Shown piece by piece: positions 16,974 to 26,235 of a DNA stretch of 64,000 bases; the first letter of the stretch is position 1, and each line of letters begins with the position of its first letter. A model generated the notes under the pieces. That model searched no databases. It was not told the origin of the DNA and saw only the letters and a list, made by a program, of their open reading frames with translations. Where the stretch lies: NCBI GenBank assembly GCA_033283165.1, contig JAWMQL010000003.1, positions 744,001-808,000 of the forward strand, given 5' to 3'. Origin of the DNA: JAWMQL01 sp033283165 (GTDB taxonomy: Bacteria; Pseudomonadota; Gammaproteobacteria; Pseudomonadales; Halieaceae). Position numbers and translations under genes: made by a program.

Positions 16974-17875
16974 CGCGCGCGGCAAGCCCCGGTACCGGTG
17001 ACCGACTGTGGCGGGGCGCCGTCATCGGCATTCCCTACTTCTGGCTGGCGCTGTTCTTCCTGGCGCCTTTCGCACTGGTACTGAAAATCAGTTTTGCCGA
17101 CCCCATATTGGCGCAACCGCCCTACTCCGACCTCATCACCTGGAGCGAGGCAACCGGCTACCGGTTGCAGGCCACCCTCGACAATTACCGCTTCCTGGTT
17201 GAGGACAACCTGTACCTGGTCAGCTACTGGCGCTCGATAAAAATCGCCCTCGTGGCCACCATCCTGTGTCTGCTGCTCGGCTTCCCCATGGCCTATGCGA
17301 TAGCCCGCACACCCCAGCCCTGGCGCAATCTGCTCCTGCTGCTGGTGATGCTGCCCTTCTGGACTTCCAGCCTGCTGCAACTGTATGCGTGGATGGTGAT
17401 GCTGAGCCAACAGGGTGTCATAAACCAGGTGTTGATGAATCTGGGACTGATTTCCACCCCGCTTAAAATTCTCTATACCAACGTCGCGGTCTACATCGGC
17501 ATCGTCTATACCTTCCTCCCGTTTATGGTGCTGCCCCTGTATACCACCCTGGAGCGACTGGACCCCGATCTGTATGAAGCCGCTGAGGACCTCGGCGCGT
17601 CCCCGACCCAGGTATTTCGCGATATCACCCTGCCCATGGCCATGCCGGGCATTGTCGCCGGCGGATTGCTCGTGTTCATTCCCGCCCTCGGCTCCTACAT
17701 TATCCCTGCCATGCTGGGCGGCCTGGACACGCTGATGATTGGCCGAACCCTGTACGATGAATTCTTCCTGAACCGGGACTGGCCGCTCGCTTCAGCCGTG
17801 GCGGTCATACTGCTGCTGGTGCTCATCGTGCCGATCATGCTGTTTCAGAGCCTCCAGCAGGAGCGCAAGCCATGA
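16970..17875 (+). CDS. Polyamine-type ABC permease (PotH/PotB-like)
   Basis: This 301-residue inner-membrane subunit has six predicted transmembrane helices. The EAA loop that docks on the ATPase reads YEAAEDLGASPTQVFRDITL (about residues 203-222). It starts in an ATGA overlap with the ATPase gene and ends in an ATGA overlap with the second permease, as expected for co-translated heterodimer partners. Confidence 0.94.
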   Translation: MTRAASPGTGDRLWRGAVIGIPYFWLALFFLAPFALVLKISFADPILAQPPYSDLITWSEATGYRLQATLDNYRFLVEDNLYLVSYWRSIKIALVATILCLLLGFPMAYAIARTPQPWRNLLLLLVMLPFWTSSLLQLYAWMVMLSQQGVINQVLMNLGLISTPLKILYTNVAVYIGIVYTFLPFMVLPLYTTLERLDPDLYEAAEDLGASPTQVFRDITLPMAMPGIVAGGLLVFIPALGSYIIPAMLGGLDTLMIGRTLYDEFFLNRDWPLASAVAVILLLVLIVPIMLFQSLQQERKP

Positions 17876-18714
17876 GACGCCCCTCGGGCTTCCTATGCAC
17901 CGTACTCGCCTTCGGCCTCGCGTTTCTCTACGTGCCGATTTTCGTGGTGATTACCTACTCTTTCAATGACGCGCGCCTGATCAATGTGTGGGGCGGCCTC
18001 TCACTACGCTGGTACCGGGAACTACTGAGAAGCCCGGAAATCATTGACGCCGCGCTGCTCAGCCTGGAAGTGGGCGTGGTCAGCGCCACCCTCGCCACCC
18101 TGCTGGGCACCCTGGCAGGCCTCGCATTGAATCGCATGGGACGCTTTCGCGGGCGCACGCTCTTCAGCGGCATGGTAGCCGCGCCACTGGTGATGCCCGA
18201 GGTGATTACCGGTCTGTCCCTGCTGCTGCTGTTCGTCGGTCTGAAAGAACTCACCGGCTGGCCGCACAGCCGCGGCTTCACCACCATCACGATTGCCCAC
18301 GCCACATTTTCCACTGCGTATGTCGCCGTGATCGTGCAGTCGCGGCTCGGCGCAATGGACCAGTCCCTCGAGGAGGCGGCCATGGACCTGGGCGGCAGGC
18401 CCTTCGCCGTTGTGCGGGACATCACCCTGCCACTCATTGCCCCGGCCATGGCCGCCGGCTGGCTGCTGGCTTTCACCCTGTCACTGGATGAATTCGTGAT
18501 AACCTCGTTCGTCACCGGTGCCGGTGCCACAACCCTGCCTCTGGAGATCTTCTCCCGGGTACGGCTGGGTATTACCCCCGAAATCAACGCCCTCGCCACC
18601 CTGATCATCGGTGGCGTCGCCATCGGGGTGGCAGCGGCCGGCTGGAGCATGTTGCGCAGCCGCCAGCCCCGCCCGGAACAGGCTGGCCCCCGGGAGCCAC
18701 AGGCACTAAGATGA
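17872..18714 (+). CDS. Polyamine-type ABC permease (PotI/PotC-like)
   Basis: This 280-residue second permease starts with a conserved N-terminus (FLYVPIFVVITYSFNDARLI, SLRWYRELL) and has an EAA loop LEEAAMDLGGRPFAVVRDIT. It completes the importer operon. Only 30 bp separate it from the TPR-sulfotransferase gene on the same strand, so that gene may be co-transcribed even though its role looks unrelated. Confidence 0.94.
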   Translation: MRRPSGFLCTVLAFGLAFLYVPIFVVITYSFNDARLINVWGGLSLRWYRELLRSPEIIDAALLSLEVGVVSATLATLLGTLAGLALNRMGRFRGRTLFSGMVAAPLVMPEVITGLSLLLLFVGLKELTGWPHSRGFTTITIAHATFSTAYVAVIVQSRLGAMDQSLEEAAMDLGGRPFAVVRDITLPLIAPAMAAGWLLAFTLSLDEFVITSFVTGAGATTLPLEIFSRVRLGITPEINALATLIIGGVAIGVAAAGWSMLRSRQPRPEQAGPREPQALR

Positions 18715-18744
18715 GCGCTTTTCGCCAGGAGCAGGCACCTCTTC

Positions 18745-20733
18745 ATGCAGCCGAGTCCCGCCCCCCGCAGCCGGTTTGAATTCATCCTGTCGCAGCTGCG
18801 CCAGGGCCACTTTCGAGAGGCCCTCGCCAGTTGCGATCAGGCACTGGCAGACCATCCAGGCGACATCAATATTCTTGGCCTGAAGGGGGTTGCGCTGGGC
18901 GACCTGGGGGAAACAGACGCTGCGGAAGCGGTACTGCGCGAGGTCATCGACCTGGCGCCCGGCTTTGCCAAACCCTACGAGGACCTGGGCACCCTGTTAC
19001 TGCAGGCCGGCAAGGCCGAAGACGCGCTGCAGGTACTGGAAAAAGCCACCCGACTGGACCCGACCCTGGAGGCGGCTCATTTCCAGCGGGGCCGGGCACT
19101 GGCACTTCTGGGCCGTAGCGAGGAAGCGGACGCCGCCTACGAGGAGAGTTTTCGCCTGTCCCCGGTGCGGGGTCTGATGGCCCGGGCCGCTGAACACCAC
19201 AAGGCCGGGCGCCTGCAGGAGGCGGAAGCCCTGTGCCGCCAGGTACTGCAGAAAGAGCCGCGCAACGTGGACGCACTGCGCATGCTGGGCCTTATCGCCG
19301 CCGCGGCGGGGGAAATGGACGAGGCGGCCTACCTGCTGCAGCAGGCCCTGGAGCAGGCTCCTGACCACGTGGCCGCCATGTTCGAACTGGGCCGCATCCT
19401 GAAAGACCAGGAGCGCTACGAAGAAGCCATCGCCCTGTACCAACGACTGGTGCAGCTTGAGCCCCGCAACCCCAGGGCCCACTACCGACTGGGCGCCACC
19501 CTGGCACCTGCGGCCCTCAACGAGGAGGCCGCCGCGGCGTATCAGCGCTGCATCGATCTGGAACCAAAGCATGCACCAGCCTGGCTCGGCCTGGGTCACA
19601 TGCTCAAGACCCTGGGACGCCAGGACGAGGGTATCACCGCCTACCGTCGCTGCCTGGAACTTGAGCCTCAGTTCGGCGAGGCCTATTACAGCCTTGCCAA
19701 CCTCAAGACCTATCGATTCAGCGAAGAGGAAATCGAGGAAATGCAGCGTCAGCTGGACAGTGACGAGATACCCGAGGGCTCCAGGATCAATTTCCTGTTC
19801 GCCCTGGGCAAGGCCTTCGAGGACCGCAGGCGGTACCGGCGCGCCTGGCAATTCTATGAGAAGGGCAACGCGGCCCAGCGCCAACTGGTCAGCTACGACC
19901 CGGTGCAGACCGAGTCCACCAATGACGACCTGGTGAACTTCTTCGACCAGGACTACTTCGAGCGACTGGGGAAACCCGGCTGCCTGGATCCCGCGCCGAT
20001 TTTCATCCTTGGTATGCCGCGCTCAGGATCCACCCTGGTGGAGCAGATAATTGCCAGCCACAGCCAGGTGGAAGGTACCAGCGAGCTACCCTATATCGGA
20101 CGCCTGACCCGTTCCCTCAATCGCAATCGCGCGGACGGCATGCGTTACCCCCGGGTGCTCGCCGAACTGGAGCCCCGCCATTTCTACAAACTCGGTGAGC
20201 GCTACCTGGCCATGGCCCGGATGCACCGCCGGGAGGGCGCGCCGCGCTTCGTTGACAAAATGCCCAACAACTTTCCACTGGTGGGATTCATCCACAGCAT
20301 ACTACCCAATGCAAAAATCATCGATGCGCGCCGCCACCCCATGGACGCCTGTGTCGGCAACCTGAGGCAGCTCTACGCCCGCGGTCAGACCTTCAGCTAC
20401 GACCAGACAGATATCGGCGAATACTACCTGCAATACCAGCGGATGATGGATCACTGGGACCAGGTCCTGCCCGGCAAGGTACTGCGCGTGCAGTACGAGG
20501 ACACGGTGGCAGACCTGGAAAGCCAGGTGGTGCGCTTACTGGACTACCTGGAACTGCCCTGGGAAGACGGCTGCATGAAATTCCATGAAACCAGGCGCGC
20601 CGTTCGCACCGCCAGTTCTGAGCAGGTTCGCCAGCCGATCTACACCGGCGGGGTCGGTTTCTGGCGCCACTATGAAGAGGGCCTGGCCGAATTGAAAGAG
20701 GTGCTGGCGCCCATATTGCCCGACTATGAGTGA
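18745..20733 (+). CDS. TPR-repeat sulfotransferase
   Basis: In this 662-residue protein, residues 1 to about 340 are a run of tetratricopeptide repeats (for example EAVLREVIDLAPGFAKPYED and EAIALYQRLVQLEPRNPRAH). The C-terminal 300 residues are a PAPS-dependent sulfotransferase domain. The 5'-phosphosulfate loop is GMPRSGSTLVEQ (near residue 424), and the 3'-phosphate region reads IIDARRHPMDACVGN. There is no signal peptide or membrane helix, so it is cytoplasmic. The TPR part probably presents a protein or peptide acceptor. The next two genes are convergent and encode a beta-propeller and an Asp/Asn hydroxylase, suggesting a shared modification theme. Confidence 0.9.
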   Translation: MQPSPAPRSRFEFILSQLRQGHFREALASCDQALADHPGDINILGLKGVALGDLGETDAAEAVLREVIDLAPGFAKPYEDLGTLLLQAGKAEDALQVLEKATRLDPTLEAAHFQRGRALALLGRSEEADAAYEESFRLSPVRGLMARAAEHHKAGRLQEAEALCRQVLQKEPRNVDALRMLGLIAAAAGEMDEAAYLLQQALEQAPDHVAAMFELGRILKDQERYEEAIALYQRLVQLEPRNPRAHYRLGATLAPAALNEEAAAAYQRCIDLEPKHAPAWLGLGHMLKTLGRQDEGITAYRRCLELEPQFGEAYYSLANLKTYRFSEEEIEEMQRQLDSDEIPEGSRINFLFALGKAFEDRRRYRRAWQFYEKGNAAQRQLVSYDPVQTESTNDDLVNFFDQDYFERLGKPGCLDPAPIFILGMPRSGSTLVEQIIASHSQVEGTSELPYIGRLTRSLNRNRADGMRYPRVLAELEPRHFYKLGERYLAMARMHRREGAPRFVDKMPNNFPLVGFIHSILPNAKIIDARRHPMDACVGNLRQLYARGQTFSYDQTDIGEYYLQYQRMMDHWDQVLPGKVLRVQYEDTVADLESQVVRLLDYLELPWEDGCMKFHETRRAVRTASSEQVRQPIYTGGVGFWRHYEEGLAELKEVLAPILPDYE

Positions 20734-20735
20734 CA

Positions 20736-21653
20736 CTAACTGAAGGGCCAGACCTCCAGACCGTGAATCGCGTTGCGGATGTCCATGCTGAGATTGACCA
20801 CGCTGCGGGTCCTGGCCGACGCCAGATCGTGCACCGCGATGGTCGATGGGGAACTACCCGCGGCAATCAATCCGTCACCCAACTCGCACAGGCCGCGGGC
20901 GAAACCGGCCCGGGCGATCAGGGAATCATCGAGGTCAGTATGAGTCAACCGGGAGTCGTCCACCGTTGGCACCGGAAAAGCGACTTCCCGGTCTGGCAGC
21001 TTGAAACACAGTCGATCTGCCGCCGTATCGTTGAACAGCACACCGTCGTCGTAGGGGCGCGCGTTGTGAATGCCGCGCGGCAGACTGACCACTTTTTCCA
21101 CGGTCTTGCCATTGAATCGGATCATTCCCGAGGTTTTCAGACCGCTCAGGTACATGCCGGTTTCATCGCAAAAGACGTTGTTCAGGTGCAACGCATTGCT
21201 GGCGCCAGGACCCCCATCGCCCAGAGGGTCGAAGGGGGCTCCCTGGAAACCACTGCCCACGGGCACCAGGTGCAAACCGAAGCAGAAACTGTGCTTGTCC
21301 AGATCGAAGCCCAACACCGTGTCATAGCCCGTTGAGGTGAGGTACAACCGGCGCTGGTAGACCGCTATTTCGTGGCAGTGCATCAGGTAGGGGTTGCGGT
21401 ACGAAGCCAACTGGCGAAAGTCCGGGCTGAAAGCAAACAACTCGTTACTCGCGGCGATATAGACCCGCTCGCCGTCAAAGGCAATACCGCGCAGGCCGCG
21501 GTCCCAACCCCTGCCACGCCAGTCGATGTCCAGGGTATTCCAGTCAACCGGCTGGGCGATTGAACAGCGCTCGAAATCAACCAGGTAGACACCGCCGTGA
21601 CTCTCTCCCTGGTGAGATCCGCGCACCACGGAGGTGGCCACCAGGGTGCTCAT
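20736..21653 (-). CDS. Beta-propeller-like protein of unknown function
   Basis: The 305-residue product has repeated blade-like units (GIAFDGERVYIAASNELFAF, IAVYQRRLYLTSTGYDTVLG, NNVFCDETGMYLSGLKTSGM) without a signal peptide. The pattern recalls the TIGR03032/DUF4915-type propellers that accompany TPR or sulfotransferase proteins, but I cannot confirm membership. Conserved acidic and His residues near the blade ends could bind metal or substrate. It ends 2 bp from the convergent sulfotransferase gene. The hydroxylase gene upstream ends inside its start codon (4-bp overlap), so these two are co-translated. Confidence 0.7.
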   Translation of the reverse strand: MSTLVATSVVRGSHQGESHGGVYLVDFERCSIAQPVDWNTLDIDWRGRGWDRGLRGIAFDGERVYIAASNELFAFSPDFRQLASYRNPYLMHCHEIAVYQRRLYLTSTGYDTVLGFDLDKHSFCFGLHLVPVGSGFQGAPFDPLGDGGPGASNALHLNNVFCDETGMYLSGLKTSGMIRFNGKTVEKVVSLPRGIHNARPYDDGVLFNDTAADRLCFKLPDREVAFPVPTVDDSRLTHTDLDDSLIARAGFARGLCELGDGLIAAGSSPSTIAVHDLASARTRSVVNLSMDIRNAIHGLEVWPFS

Positions 21654-22306
21654 GCGCCAGGCGAGCCGGATTCTGGTAAGCGATCGATATAGCCGGGCGG
21701 CACATAGTCGAAAATAAAATTGACCCGGTTCTCCCCGCCCTTGTTCATCACACTGTGCTGTTTCTGGTTATTGATCTCGTAAACCCTGCCCACTTCCATG
21801 TGGTAGGGGCGACCATCGATCACGAAGCGCACCCGCGGATTGGTGGTGATAGGGATATGGACACGGTGACCGTAGTGGAAAGACGGGTGCCTGTCCCGAT
21901 GGGGCTTGATGATCCCACCGGGGGCCAACCTGGCGGCCATGGCCCGGATAATGGTGCCACCGGGCGGATAGTGTTCCTCGACGATACGGTGCATCAGCGG
22001 CAACGCCACGTCCGCCAGCAGGTCCCAGCCGTCCTCACGCCTGACCTCTATCCCGGGCCAGCCCGCACCGTCGGTAAATACCATGACCACGGACTGGGTC
22101 TGCCTGTGCACCTCGTACTCGGACTGGCGGTAGGTATTACCCGCCCAGGCAGCATCATCCAGCCCCATAATGCACTGCCGCAACGGCGCTATGTCATACT
22201 CGCCGAGTTCCTTGAGAGGCACTTCAATGTCCATTGCCGCTACCGTATAAAAGCGCGGATGCCATAATCGCACAGGATGCGGCGGCTTGTTAAGCAAGGC
22301 CGGCAA
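21650..22306 (-). CDS. Aspartyl/asparaginyl beta-hydroxylase-domain protein
   Basis: This 218-residue 2-oxoglutarate/Fe(II) dioxygenase-like protein has a conserved core: RLAPGGIIKPHRDRHPS with the first metal His, HRVHIPITTNPRVRFVIDG, then KQHSVMNKGGENRVNFIFDY with the second metal His and the 2-oxoglutarate-binding Arg. This is the bacterial AspH-like family acting on peptide or amino acid side chains. It is cytoplasmic, with no signal peptide. It is the first gene of a two-gene minus-strand unit with the beta-propeller protein, divergent from the TonB receptor gene. The target is unknown. Confidence 0.85.
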   Translation of the reverse strand: MPALLNKPPHPVRLWHPRFYTVAAMDIEVPLKELGEYDIAPLRQCIMGLDDAAWAGNTYRQSEYEVHRQTQSVVMVFTDGAGWPGIEVRREDGWDLLADVALPLMHRIVEEHYPPGGTIIRAMAARLAPGGIIKPHRDRHPSFHYGHRVHIPITTNPRVRFVIDGRPYHMEVGRVYEINNQKQHSVMNKGGENRVNFIFDYVPPGYIDRLPESGSPGA

Positions 22307-22406
22307 CTGGCATTGATCACAGTTCGCTCGGGCCCCGCGCTTGCTTCCCTTGTCTTTGTTTATTGACTACCATGGGACCAGACGCAGTCACAGAAGTGGC
22401 ACAGTG

Positions 22407-24857
22407 ATGAATAATAAAGTCGATCAGATGGATGCATCCAACCCCAGAGGCCTTGTGGTGCCAAGAAAAACCATGGCCCTGGTGATCTCCACCCTCGTTG
22501 GCACGGCGAGCACCTCTCAGGCTCAGGACCTGGTGCTCGAGGAAGTTATCGTCACCGCCAGCAAACGCAAAGCCAATCTCCAGGACCTGCCGCAGGCCAT
22601 TACTGCATTCACCACCGAAGATATCGTTCGGCAGGGTTTCAAGGGAATAGACGATTATGCCAACAAGATCCCGAGCCTGGCCTTTGCCAGGCGCGAGCCG
22701 GGTGGCACTTCGGTCGTGTTCCGCGGCGCAGCGTCATCCGGCATTCAGTACGGCACCAATCCCTCGGCAGGTGTGTACCTTGACGAGCAACCGATCACCC
22801 AGGCCGGTCTCAACCCCGACCCGAAGCTCATAGACATCGAACGGGTGGAAGCGCTCAGCGGCCCCCAGGGCACCCTGTTCGGTGACGCGTCCCAGTCAGG
22901 TACGCTCCGAATCATCACCAACAAACCCGACCCGACGGAATTCAGTGGCTGGATCGAGGGGACGGTCGGCGCCGTAAAAGACAGCGATGACCTCGACAAC
23001 GAAATCTCGGGTGTACTGAATCTGCCACTGATTCAGGACAAACTGGCGATTCGCCTGGTCGGCTTCCGGACCGAAGAGGCGGGCTTCATAGACAATGTCC
23101 TGGGCCAGAACCAGGTCGATACCTGGGAAAGTTCGCGTATTGATGCGGGCCTACCCGTGCGTCCACGTTTCGACAATGCACGCAACACCGAGGATGACAT
23201 CAATTCCAGTACCGTCACCGGCGGGCGTCTCTCCCTGCGCTGGTTTGTCAGCGAGGACTGGACTGTGGACATTGCCGGCATCGTGCAACAGACGGATGTC
23301 GACGGCTTCAGCGATATCAACCTCGATGTCGGTGAGCGAGAGCAACTGCGCTTCAACGACGAGAGCCTGGAAGATGACTGGTATCAGGTCAGCCTGACCC
23401 TGGAGGGCAACCTCGGCTGGGCGGATGCCGTTCTGACCACCAGTTACTTCAATCGCGAATTTACCTACGAAGCGGATGATACGGACTACCTGCACGACTT
23501 CGACCAGAAGTACGACCCCACCTACTACGCCATTTACGACTTCACCGGGGCACCCCGGGCCGAGGCGCTGCAGACCCAGGAGGATGACCGCTGGACCATC
23601 GAAGGCCGCCTGGCCACCCCCGGCGCCAGCGGCAGCCGCTGGGACGGCCTGGTGGGCTTTTTCTACAGCAAGCTGAAGCGCGAACAGTTCTTCAGCGCCA
23701 ACGCCGATAATTTCAGTGATACCGACTACTACGCCAACCAGGGCTATAGCTACCTGCAGTACCTGGCCAACTCGCCCTACTACAACCCGAACTACGACAG
23801 CTTCCATAACAAGGACACCGACAACTTCTTCTTTGGCATCTATGATCTGGAAGTGGAACAGGTGGCTCTGTTCGGCGAATTCACCTGGCGCGCTACCGAG
23901 AGTCTCAGCCTTACTGCGGGCGCCCGCTGGTTCGAGTACGACCAGGAATTCCTGCTGCAGCAGGGCGCGCTGCTGGAAGAGAACGCACCGATCGAATTCG
24001 AGCGTAACTATTACAGCAGCAATGAAACAGTAAAGGCAAAAGACGACGACTGGGTACCCAAGTTAAACCTGACCTGGGACATCAACAATGAGATGCTGCT
24101 GTATGGAACCTATTCCGAAGGATTCCGTCGCGGCGGCGGTAACGCGATCCGGACCACCTCGATTCTGCCCCGCAGCTACGATCCCGACCTGCTTAAAAAT
24201 TACGAGATAGGCTTCAAGAGCACCTGGCTGGACGGCGGCCTGCGTCTGAACCTGGTTGCCTACTACATGGACTGGGAAGACATGCAGATACAGGTCAACG
24301 ACCCGACAGTGTTCTCCCTGGGCATCGTGAACTTCTCCAGCGCCGATATCGAGGGCTTCGAGGCGGATTTTGGCTGGGTCCCCGCCCAAGGCTGGGATAT
24401 CACCGCCAACCTGGCCATCATCAATGCCGAGATCGCCGAGGATAATGACATTCGCACCCCGGACGGTGAAGTCATCGCATTTGTCGAAAAAGGGGCCCAG
24501 TTACCGATCACCCCCGAGGAAAAAGCCAGTATCGCGGTGGAATACAACTTCCCCGAACAGTGGCTGGGGGCCGATCCCTATGTGAGGCTGGACTGGTCCT
24601 ACGTGGGCGAGTCAGTCAACTCCCTGAACGGCACCGAATCGATCGTGTTCACGCGGGGACCGACCACGCAGCCGTCATATAATATCGGCAATTTCCGCAT
24701 GGGTCTGAGCGCAGAGAAATGGGACGCCACCGTTTTCGTTCAAAACCTGACCGACGAGGTGGCGGAGCAATTCTACAACAATCGCTGGGGCTCGGTGCAG
24801 CGCGTATCGACCAACAGGCCGCGCACCATCGGCGCAACGATTCGCTGGAAATTCTAG
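22407..24857 (+). CDS. TonB-dependent outer-membrane receptor
   Basis: The 816-residue product starts at the ATG at 22407; an extension upstream has no signal-like sequence. An N-terminal signal region ends near STSQAQD. It is followed by a TonB-box/plug junction (LEEVIVTASKRKANLQDLPQ), the plug domain (VFRGAASS, VEALSGPQGTLFGDASQSGT) and a 22-strand barrel with alternating aromatic strands ending in RTIGATIRWKF. It imports an unidentified ligand. The sequence style (TASKRK, no FecA-like signalling extension) is that of the large receptor family common in marine gammaproteobacteria and sphingomonads. It is followed by a Rieske oxygenase on the same strand, which suggests import and oxidation of the same compound. 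Confidence 0.93.
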   Translation: MNNKVDQMDASNPRGLVVPRKTMALVISTLVGTASTSQAQDLVLEEVIVTASKRKANLQDLPQAITAFTTEDIVRQGFKGIDDYANKIPSLAFARREPGGTSVVFRGAASSGIQYGTNPSAGVYLDEQPITQAGLNPDPKLIDIERVEALSGPQGTLFGDASQSGTLRIITNKPDPTEFSGWIEGTVGAVKDSDDLDNEISGVLNLPLIQDKLAIRLVGFRTEEAGFIDNVLGQNQVDTWESSRIDAGLPVRPRFDNARNTEDDINSSTVTGGRLSLRWFVSEDWTVDIAGIVQQTDVDGFSDINLDVGEREQLRFNDESLEDDWYQVSLTLEGNLGWADAVLTTSYFNREFTYEADDTDYLHDFDQKYDPTYYAIYDFTGAPRAEALQTQEDDRWTIEGRLATPGASGSRWDGLVGFFYSKLKREQFFSANADNFSDTDYYANQGYSYLQYLANSPYYNPNYDSFHNKDTDNFFFGIYDLEVEQVALFGEFTWRATESLSLTAGARWFEYDQEFLLQQGALLEENAPIEFERNYYSSNETVKAKDDDWVPKLNLTWDINNEMLLYGTYSEGFRRGGGNAIRTTSILPRSYDPDLLKNYEIGFKSTWLDGGLRLNLVAYYMDWEDMQIQVNDPTVFSLGIVNFSSADIEGFEADFGWVPAQGWDITANLAIINAEIAEDNDIRTPDGEVIAFVEKGAQLPITPEEKASIAVEYNFPEQWLGADPYVRLDWSYVGESVNSLNGTESIVFTRGPTTQPSYNIGNFRMGLSAEKWDATVFVQNLTDEVAEQFYNNRWGSVQRVSTNRPRTIGATIRWKF

Positions 24858-24860
24858 TGA

Positions 24861-24878
24861 TCGCCGCTTCGGCGGCGA
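24861..24878 (+). terminator. UUCG-tetraloop intercistronic hairpin
   Basis: TCGCCGC-TTCG-GCGGCGA forms a perfect 7-bp stem closed by a cUUCGg tetraloop, 3 bp after the TonB receptor stop. No T-tract follows, so it is more likely an mRNA-stabilising or partially attenuating hairpin between the receptor and the Rieske gene than a full terminator. Confidence 0.5.
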
Positions 24879-24899
24879 CCTCCGACCAGGGTTAGCCGT

Positions 24900-26069
24900 A
24901 TGCCCGACAGAACCGACACCGACCCGGGCTACCTGGGTCTGACCTCGATTGAGTCGTCGCTCCCCGCCCGCTGGTACCACGATGAGCAGCACTACCAACG
25001 CGAGCTGCGGGATATCTGGAACCGGCAGTGGATTTACCTTGATCGCGAAGATTGCCTGCCCTCCCCGGGTGATTACCGGCTGGTACGCATCGGCACACAG
25101 CTCGTGATTGTATTGCGGGATAACAGCGGGCAGCTACGGGCATTCCACAATACCTGTCGTCACCGCGGCGCCGAATTATTGCAGGAACCGGCAGGCACAA
25201 CCGGCCGCAATATTGTCTGCCCCTACCACGGCTGGACTTATTCCCTGCACGGTGCCCTGCAACGGGCGCCCTCGAATTTCCGCCAGACCGGCTTTGATGA
25301 GGCTGAATTGTCGCTCTACCCGGTTGCAGTACAGGCCTGGCGAGGCTTCGTATTCGTCAACCTGAACCCCGATGCGGGCCCCGTTACCGAGGGCATGGAC
25401 TGCAAGGGCAATGCTCTGGCGAACTGGCCCCTGGAGGACCTTCGGGTAGGCCACGAGTTTCGAGAGGAAATCGCCTGCAACTGGAAAGTCTTCTGGGAAA
25501 ACTTCAACGAGTGCCTGCACTGCCCCGGCATCCACCCTGAACTGAGCGATCTGGTACCCCTGTACCGGCGCCGCATGATGGAAGTGCACGACGACCCGGA
25601 GTGGCAGCGTCACACGGCAGACCGGGACCCCCGATTCCGGCCCGGCTTGCGCGAGGGCAGCGTCACCTGGTCAACCGACGGGCAGCCCTGTGACGTCCCC
25701 TTCCCCGACCTGACCGCCGAAGAGCAGGCACGCGGACACACCTTCGAGGTGCTGCTGCCCACCCTGTTCATGGTGGGTCATAGCGATTATGTCAGGGTGG
25801 TGCGCCTGTCGCCGCTGGCGGCGGAGCGCACCGAGTTGCGTGCGCAGTGGCTGTTTCGCGAGGAAACCCTGGCCAAGCCCGGCTTCAACGCCAGCGAGTT
25901 TGCCAGTTTCGCACAAATGGTGCTGTGCCAGGACGCCGGGGCTGCAGAACTCAACCAGCGGGGACTGCACTGCATTGCCCATGAACAGGGCCTCCTGATG
26001 GCCGAGGAATACGCGGTGCTGCAGTTTCAGCGCTGGGTCAGGGCCCAGCTTGAGGGGCGCGAAAAGTAG
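24900..26069 (+). CDS. Rieske non-heme iron oxygenase alpha subunit (second)
   Basis: This 389-residue ring-hydroxylating/demethylating-type oxygenase has Rieske ligands C86-x-H88 (TCRHRGAE) and C107-x2-H110 (CPYHGW), and mononuclear iron ligands H207 and H212 in FNECLHCPGIH. It differs clearly from the CMO-like protein at 13-14 kb (NECLHCPGIH against LECYHCATSH), so the two are not recent duplicates. No reductase or beta subunit is adjacent. It follows the TonB receptor after 42 bp. The substrate may therefore be a compound brought in by that receptor (inference). Confidence 0.9.
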   Translation: MPDRTDTDPGYLGLTSIESSLPARWYHDEQHYQRELRDIWNRQWIYLDREDCLPSPGDYRLVRIGTQLVIVLRDNSGQLRAFHNTCRHRGAELLQEPAGTTGRNIVCPYHGWTYSLHGALQRAPSNFRQTGFDEAELSLYPVAVQAWRGFVFVNLNPDAGPVTEGMDCKGNALANWPLEDLRVGHEFREEIACNWKVFWENFNECLHCPGIHPELSDLVPLYRRRMMEVHDDPEWQRHTADRDPRFRPGLREGSVTWSTDGQPCDVPFPDLTAEEQARGHTFEVLLPTLFMVGHSDYVRVVRLSPLAAERTELRAQWLFREETLAKPGFNASEFASFAQMVLCQDAGAAELNQRGLHCIAHEQGLLMAEEYAVLQFQRWVRAQLEGREK

Positions 26070-26235
26070 TTTTGTCGACCCGGCGCGCGTAACCAAAAGC
26101 CCAGTTCCGCTCCTGAGTGTGGACGCGCCACAATGCCCCTGTTTGTCTTATACTTGCAGTCCCCGCGGGATGCTTCGGCAACTGGCATAGCACGCCGATG
26201 CGATCCTCCTGAAAACTGTTACTGGAGTTGCAACG

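Noticed and set aside
22341..22406. 22-codon upstream extension of the TonB receptor
   Set aside because: It starts with TTG without an RBS and would place a charged segment before the signal region.
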